A stretch of DNA of 9,422 bases from an uncultured Tabrizicola sp. (GTDB taxonomy: Bacteria; Pseudomonadota; Alphaproteobacteria; Rhodobacterales; Rhodobacteraceae). Positions 5,707-9,422 of this stretch are shown here, piece after piece; position 1 is the first letter of the stretch, and each line of letters opens with the position of its first letter. The stretch lies in the NCBI GenBank assembly GCA_937858255.1, contig CALLZQ010000382.1, positions 1-9,422 of the forward strand, given 5' to 3'. The notes beneath the pieces were generated by a model. The model was not told the origin of the DNA and ran no database searches. It worked only from the letters and a program-made list of their open reading frames with translations. Made by a program: the position numbers and the translations under genes.

Positions 5707-7956
5707 CTATTTGCGCTTGCGCAGAACCTTGCGCTTGACCTTGGCATCGCGGGCGGCCCTTTGTCCGGGCTTGCGCGGCTGATAGCGGCCCCGGCGCCAC
5801 GATCCCTGCGGCAGCGCGGCACCCTCGATGGACAAGAGTTCCAGCATCAGCCCTCCCGTCACCGGAATCGCCTCGGCCAGACGCACGGTGACCCGCTGGC
5901 CGATGCCCACGGTCATGCCGGTATCGGCGCCCATCAAGGTCTGGGTCTCGGCATCGTAATGGAAAAACTCGCGCCCCAGTTCGCGGATCGGGATCAGGCC
6001 ATCGGCCCCGGTTTCATCCAGCTTTACAAACACGCCAAAGCGCTGCACCCCGGAAATCCGGCCCGCGAATTCACTGCCCACCCGGTCGGCCAGATAGGCG
6101 GCAAGATAGCGGTCGGTGGTGTCCCGCTCGGCCGCCATGCTGCGGCGCTCGGTATCTGAGATCTGCTTGGCGGTTTCCTCAAGCGTTTCGATCTCGGCAG
6201 CCGTCAGCCCATCCTTGCCCCAGCCATGCGCCGCAATCAGGGCGCGATGCACGATCAGGTCGGAATAGCGGCGGATAGGTGAGGTGAAATGCGCATAATT
6301 CCGCAGCGCGAGGCCAAAGTGGCCGAAATTCTCGGGGTGGTAATACGCCTGCGTCATCGAGCGCAGGGCGCTGATGTTCAAAAGCTCGTCAAACTCCGTC
6401 CCCTGCGCCTGTTCCAGCAAGCGGTTGAGATGCGCGGTTTTCAGCACCTGCCCCTTGGCCAGCGTAAAGCCCGAGGATTCCGCCACCTCGCGCAGTGCGT
6501 CGATCTTGTCCATCGACGGCTCTTCGTGGACCCGGAACAATAGCGGGGTTTTCTTGGCGATCAGTTCCTCGGCGGCGGCGACATTGGCCAGCACCATGAA
6601 TTCCTCGATCAGCCGGTGCGCGTCAAAGCGCTCCTTGAAGGCGACGGACAGCACTTTGCCCTCTTCCGACAATTCGATCCGCCGCTCTGGCAGGTCGAGT
6701 TCCAGCGGTTGACGGATCGCACGGGCGTGTTTTAGCGCGGCATAGGCCGCGTAAAGCGGCTTCAGGATCGGGTCGAGCAAGGGGCCGGTCACATCGTCGG
6801 CGCGACCATCCATGGCGCTTTGCACCTGTTCGTAATTCAGCGAGGCGGCAGAGCGCATCAGCCCGCGCAGGAAACGGTGGCTGAGTTTGTGGCCCTGCGC
6901 GTCGATCCGCATCCGCACGGCAAGGCAGGCGCGGTCCACATGCTCGTGCAGCGAACACAGATCACCCGACAGCACATCGGGCAGCATCGGCACCACACGG
7001 TCGGGAAAATAGGTGGAATTGCCACGCTTGCGCGCCTCACGGTCCAGCGCAGAGCCGGGGCGGACGTAATGCGCCACATCGGCGATGGCGACCCAGATGA
7101 CAAATCCGCCGGGATTTCCGGGCTCACTGTCAGGTTCGACATAGACCGCATCATCGCGGTCGCGGGCATCAACCGGGTCGATGGTGACCAAGGGCAGGTC
7201 GCGCAGATCCTCACGCCCCTTGATGCCAGCGGGTTTCATGCTGTCCGCCTCGGCAATCACCGCATCGGGAAAGCGGTCGGGGATGCCGTGCTGATGGATC
7301 GCGATCAGCGACACGGCACGAGGCCCGGTCGGATCACCCAGACGGGCGGTGATGCGCGCCTGCGGCAGGCCCATGTTGCGCCGGCCGATGGCCTCACCCT
7401 CAACCAACTCTCCATCCCGGGCGTCGAGCGTGTTGTCCTTGGCAACGCGCCATTCCTTGTCGGCGCCCTTGTCGATGGGCAGGATCCGCCCCCCCTCGGC
7501 ATTGGCGCGGAATACCCCCAGTACCTTTAGCGGGTTTGATCCGATCCGCCGGATCAACCGCGCCTCATATTGCCATGCGCCAGTATCAACCTCGGTCAGA
7601 CGCGCAAGGATGCGGTCGCCCTCTGCCATCGCCGGATCGCCCTTGCGCGGGATAAAGAGGATGCGCGGCTCGGCCCCCTCACCCTTCCATTCCATCGCGC
7701 GGGCAAACATGTCGCCCTGATCGTCGGGCGCCAGCATGGTCAGGATCGACACCGGCGGCAGGCTTTCCGCATCGCGATAGCTGCGGCGTTTCTTGGCCAG
7801 CGTGCCCTCGGCCTCCATCTCTTTGAGGAGGCGTTTCAGCTCGATCCGCCCCGCGCCCTTGATGCCAAAGGCCTTGGCGATGTCGCGCTTGGCAACCAGA
7901 CCGGGGTTGTCGTGGATCCATTTCAGGATCGCGTCTTTCGAGGGCAACTGTTCCAT
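5707..7956 (-). CDS. rnr: Ribonuclease R (RNB-family 3'-5' exoribonuclease)
   Basis: RNase R degrades structured RNA processively from the 3' end and acts in mRNA and rRNA turnover. The 749-residue length and domain order are normal: N-terminal winged helix (about 1-62), two cold-shock OB domains (about 80-225), RNB catalytic domain (about 250-575), S1 domain (about 627-710) and a basic tail. The active-site block TIDPVDARDRDDAVYV has the metal-binding aspartates Asp260, Asp266, Asp268 and Asp269. The second RNB signature, HFTSPIRRYSDLIVHR, is at 556-571. S1 shows AGRISGVQRFGVFVKL (631-646). The final 31 residues hold 15 Lys/Arg, typical of the RNA-engaging tail. The ATG at 7954-7956 lies 41 bases after the moaE stop; only a weak AGGG is seen upstream. 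RNase II is excluded by the extra helix-turn-helix and basic tail. No odd features. Confidence 0.96.
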   Translation of the reverse strand: MEQLPSKDAILKWIHDNPGLVAKRDIAKAFGIKGAGRIELKRLLKEMEAEGTLAKKRRSYRDAESLPPVSILTMLAPDDQGDMFARAMEWKGEGAEPRILFIPRKGDPAMAEGDRILARLTEVDTGAWQYEARLIRRIGSNPLKVLGVFRANAEGGRILPIDKGADKEWRVAKDNTLDARDGELVEGEAIGRRNMGLPQARITARLGDPTGPRAVSLIAIHQHGIPDRFPDAVIAEADSMKPAGIKGREDLRDLPLVTIDPVDARDRDDAVYVEPDSEPGNPGGFVIWVAIADVAHYVRPGSALDREARKRGNSTYFPDRVVPMLPDVLSGDLCSLHEHVDRACLAVRMRIDAQGHKLSHRFLRGLMRSAASLNYEQVQSAMDGRADDVTGPLLDPILKPLYAAYAALKHARAIRQPLELDLPERRIELSEEGKVLSVAFKERFDAHRLIEEFMVLANVAAAEELIAKKTPLLFRVHEEPSMDKIDALREVAESSGFTLAKGQVLKTAHLNRLLEQAQGTEFDELLNISALRSMTQAYYHPENFGHFGLALRNYAHFTSPIRRYSDLIVHRALIAAHGWGKDGLTAAEIETLEETAKQISDTERRSMAAERDTTDRYLAAYLADRVGSEFAGRISGVQRFGVFVKLDETGADGLIPIRELGREFFHYDAETQTLMGADTGMTVGIGQRVTVRLAEAIPVTGGLMLELLSIEGAALPQGSWRRGRYQPRKPGQRAARDAKVKRKVLRKRK

Positions 7957-7997
7957 GGCCCAGCCCTAGCACGGACAGCGCCGCCCCGAAAGCGGGC

Positions 7998-8438
7998 TTA
8001 CCAGCGGTTCAGCGCCGCCTCATCCTCATCCCGGGCCGCGACCCATGCGGCGCCATCGGCGGCAAATTCCTTCTTCCAGAAGGGCGCGCGGGATTTGAGG
8101 TAATCCATCAGGAACTCGGCCGCGGCAAAGGCATCGGCCCGGTGCCGCGCGGCGGTGGCGACCATCATGATCGGTTCCTGCGCCACCAGCCGCCCGTGGC
8201 GGTGAATGACCAGCGCATCGTCCAGCGACCAGCGGGCCTGCGCCTCGTCCATGATCGCGCGGATCGCGCGTTCGGTCATGCCCGGATAATGCTCGATCTC
8301 CATCGCGGCCAGCGTACCGCCATTGTCGCGCACAATGCCGGTAAAGGTGACGACGGCCCCGGCGGTTTTCTGGGCGGCGGCAAAGGCATTGGCCTCGGCC
8401 CCCAGATCAAAGGCGTCGGTCTGGACAGACAGGCGCAT
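7998..8438 (-). CDS. moaE: Molybdopterin synthase catalytic subunit MoaE
   Basis: MoaE forms a heterotetramer with MoaD and converts cyclic pyranopterin monophosphate to molybdopterin by transferring two sulfurs from MoaD thiocarboxylate. The protein has 146 residues. Expected functional residues are present: Arg37 in FTGIVRDNGG, His99-Arg100 in AARHRADAF, and the two active-site lysines Lys115 and Lys122 in YLKSRAPFWKKE. These keep the 7-residue spacing of Lys119/Lys126 in the E. coli enzyme. HYPGMTERAI (50-59) is also a family block. The ATG at 8436-8438 lies one base after the moaD TGA, so translation is coupled and subunit supply matched. It presumably serves molybdoenzymes encoded elsewhere. 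Confidence 0.96.
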   Translation of the reverse strand: MRLSVQTDAFDLGAEANAFAAAQKTAGAVVTFTGIVRDNGGTLAAMEIEHYPGMTERAIRAIMDEAQARWSLDDALVIHRHGRLVAQEPIMMVATAARHRADAFAAAEFLMDYLKSRAPFWKKEFAADGAAWVAARDEDEAALNRW

Positions 8439-8439
8439 C

Positions 8440-8688
8440 TCAGCCCCCGGTCATCGGTGGGAAAAACGCGACCTCGCGCACCCCGGCCAAGGGGGCATCA
8501 AATGACGACAGTTCCTGATCCAGCGCCACCCGCAACGAGGCAAGGTCGGCAAAGGCCAAATCGTAGCGCTCTTCCCGCGCGCGCAGTTCGGCAACCAGAT
8601 CGGCCACCGTGGCGGCCGAGGTTTCAACCTTTTCGCGCGGCAGGCCGATACGTTCGCGCACCCAGGCGAAATAGAGGATCTCGATCAT
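8440..8688 (-). CDS. moaD: Molybdopterin synthase sulfur-carrier subunit MoaD
   Basis: This 82-residue ubiquitin-fold protein ends in PPMTGG. The C-terminal Gly-Gly is adenylated by MoeB and turned into the thiocarboxylate that donates sulfur within MoaE. The N-terminus IEILYFAWVRERIGLPRE and the terminal VAFFPPMTGG are typical of MoaD. Its ATG (8686-8688) overlaps the pgsA stop as ATGA (8688-8685), and GAGGGATGAG within the end of pgsA supplies the ribosome site. The moaE start follows one base after its stop. ThiS is less likely because MoaE is adjacent. Confidence 0.95.
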   Translation of the reverse strand: MIEILYFAWVRERIGLPREKVETSAATVADLVAELRAREERYDLAFADLASLRVALDQELSSFDAPLAGVREVAFFPPMTGG

Positions 8689-9359
8689 TTCTGCTCATCC
8701 CTCAGGAAGGGCAGGGATTTGTGGAAGTAATCCCAGCCCGTCAAGGCCGTCAGGATGCCCGCCACCCAGATCAGCGCAAGGCCGACCATGGTGGCAATCG
8801 AGGAACAGCCGCGCGTGCCGCAGGATTTGATCGGATCGGCCAGACCCTGACTGACCAGATCGGCATATTGCTCGACCGAGAGGCCGCGCCGGGCGATCCC
8901 TTCCAGATGCTCCAGCCCGGTGCCGAGGAACAGGACGGCAATCGCGATCATTTGCGCCGTCGTCTTCCACTTGGCCAGCTTGGTGACCTTAAGCAGCCCT
9001 GCCTTGGCGCCGAGGAATTCGCGCAGGCCCGAGACGAAAACCTCGCGGAACAGGATCACCGTCACCGGCAGGATCAACCACGGGTTCATGCCGGAATAGC
9101 CGGTGATGATCACCAGCGCGATCACCACCATCGCCTTGTCGGCAATCGGGTCCATCATCGCGCCGAATTTCGATTCCTGATGCCAGAGCCGGGCAAGGTA
9201 GCCATCGAACCAGTCGGTGATGGCGGCGGTGATGAACAGCGTCAGCGCGAACCAGTCGGCCCAGGGGCGATGAAAATAAAGGAACATCAGCGCGACGCCG
9301 GGCGCCGCGATCAACCTCAGGACCGTCAGGATGTTCGGAACCGTCCAAGTCATGGCCAC
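8685..9359 (-). CDS. pgsA: CDP-diacylglycerol--glycerol-3-phosphate 3-phosphatidyltransferase PgsA
   Basis: This inner-membrane enzyme transfers phosphatidyl from CDP-diacylglycerol to glycerol-3-phosphate, the committed step to phosphatidylglycerol and cardiolipin. The CDP-alcohol phosphotransferase signature D-x2-DG-x2-AR-x8-G-x3-D-x3-D is exact: Asp49, Asp52-Gly53, Ala56-Arg57, Gly66, Asp70 and Asp74. The N-terminus TVPNILTVLRLIAAP is typical of PgsA. About six membrane segments are visible (near 10-28, 35-50, 76-88, 92-108, 132-147 and 188-207). At 224 residues it is about 40 longer than the E. coli enzyme, because the loop at about 148-187 is extended and contains Cys180 and Cys185. The start is GTG at 9357-9359, with AGG seven bases upstream; the ATG two codons later (9351-9353) is possible. 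It is the first complete gene of the minus-strand cluster. Confidence 0.94.
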   Translation of the reverse strand: MAMTWTVPNILTVLRLIAAPGVALMFLYFHRPWADWFALTLFITAAITDWFDGYLARLWHQESKFGAMMDPIADKAMVVIALVIITGYSGMNPWLILPVTVILFREVFVSGLREFLGAKAGLLKVTKLAKWKTTAQMIAIAVLFLGTGLEHLEGIARRGLSVEQYADLVSQGLADPIKSCGTRGCSSIATMVGLALIWVAGILTALTGWDYFHKSLPFLRDEQK

Positions 9360-9422
9360 TGCTTAACCTATTCTTTGGTCCGGGGGAAAGCGCATTCGAT
9401 CAGAAGGGGACAGGGGCCGAAA
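9360..9422. other. Upstream edge of pgsA, nothing assignable
   Basis: These 63 bases precede the pgsA start. On the minus strand, short open frames run from the window edge to TAA or TAG stops within the last 25 bases before pgsA, so the end of an upstream gene may be here. The residues are too few to recognise. No clear promoter is seen. Confidence 0.3.

Noticed and set aside
4373..5782. 469-codon plus-strand open frame opposite the lytic transglycosylase
   Set aside because: Shadow of the real gene on the other strand; the equal length to the frame opposite creatinase is coincidence.
6820..7530. 236-codon plus-strand open frame inside rnr
   Set aside because: Antisense shadow of the RNB domain coding region, with no ribosome site or family resemblance.
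1..9422. Mobile element, CRISPR, tRNA/rRNA, toxin-antitoxin or phage defence system
   Set aside because: No transposase or integrase, no regularly spaced direct repeats, no tRNA-like cloverleaf, and no small gene pair of that type was seen on either strand.

Overview
The window looks like chromosomal DNA of an alphaproteobacterium, most likely of the Rhodobacteraceae/Roseobacter group. The reasons are high GC with strong third-position bias, Rhodobacterales-like protein sequences, and the pgsA-moaD-moaE order known from alphaproteobacteria. This assignment is inferred from sequence character and was not checked by any search.

Layout, left to right. (1) Positions 1-509 (+) hold the C-terminal end of the DNA translocase FtsK, followed by a textbook 12-bp-stem terminator shared with the convergent gene. 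(2) Positions 578-1792 (-) encode a full-length creatinase (creatine amidinohydrolase, pita-bread fold). (3) The 249-bp gap 1793-2041 is regulatory: it carries a stem-loop leader next to the creatinase start and a pair of 17-bp operator-like dyads against the start of the divergent gene. (4) Positions 2042-3105 (+) form a two-gene operon of a MarR-family regulator and an isochorismatase-fold cysteine hydrolase with an N-terminal membrane anchor, whose start and stop codons overlap. (5) Positions 3106-3343 contain no convincing gene but several perfect inverted repeats. (6) Positions 3344-4336 (+) encode a P1/DmpA-type self-processing N-terminal-nucleophile peptidase. (7) Positions 4397-9359 (-) hold five collinear housekeeping genes, read right to left: pgsA, moaD, moaE, rnr and a secreted MltB-type lytic transglycosylase. 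pgsA/moaD overlap by 4 bases and moaD/moaE are 1 base apart, so at least these three are translationally coupled; rnr and mltB follow at short spacing.

Functionally the right half covers phosphatidylglycerol synthesis, molybdopterin synthase (MoaD+MoaE), RNA decay and peptidoglycan turnover. The left-middle part (578-3105, perhaps to 4336) looks like an accessory metabolic insert between core genes: a creatine-hydrolysing enzyme facing a regulator-hydrolase pair. I see no phage, transposon, CRISPR, toxin-antitoxin or defence system. The most interesting signals are regulatory: the tandem operator with a probably leaderless marR transcript, the mutually exclusive pairings in the creatinase leader, and the structured intergenic region at 3106-3343.
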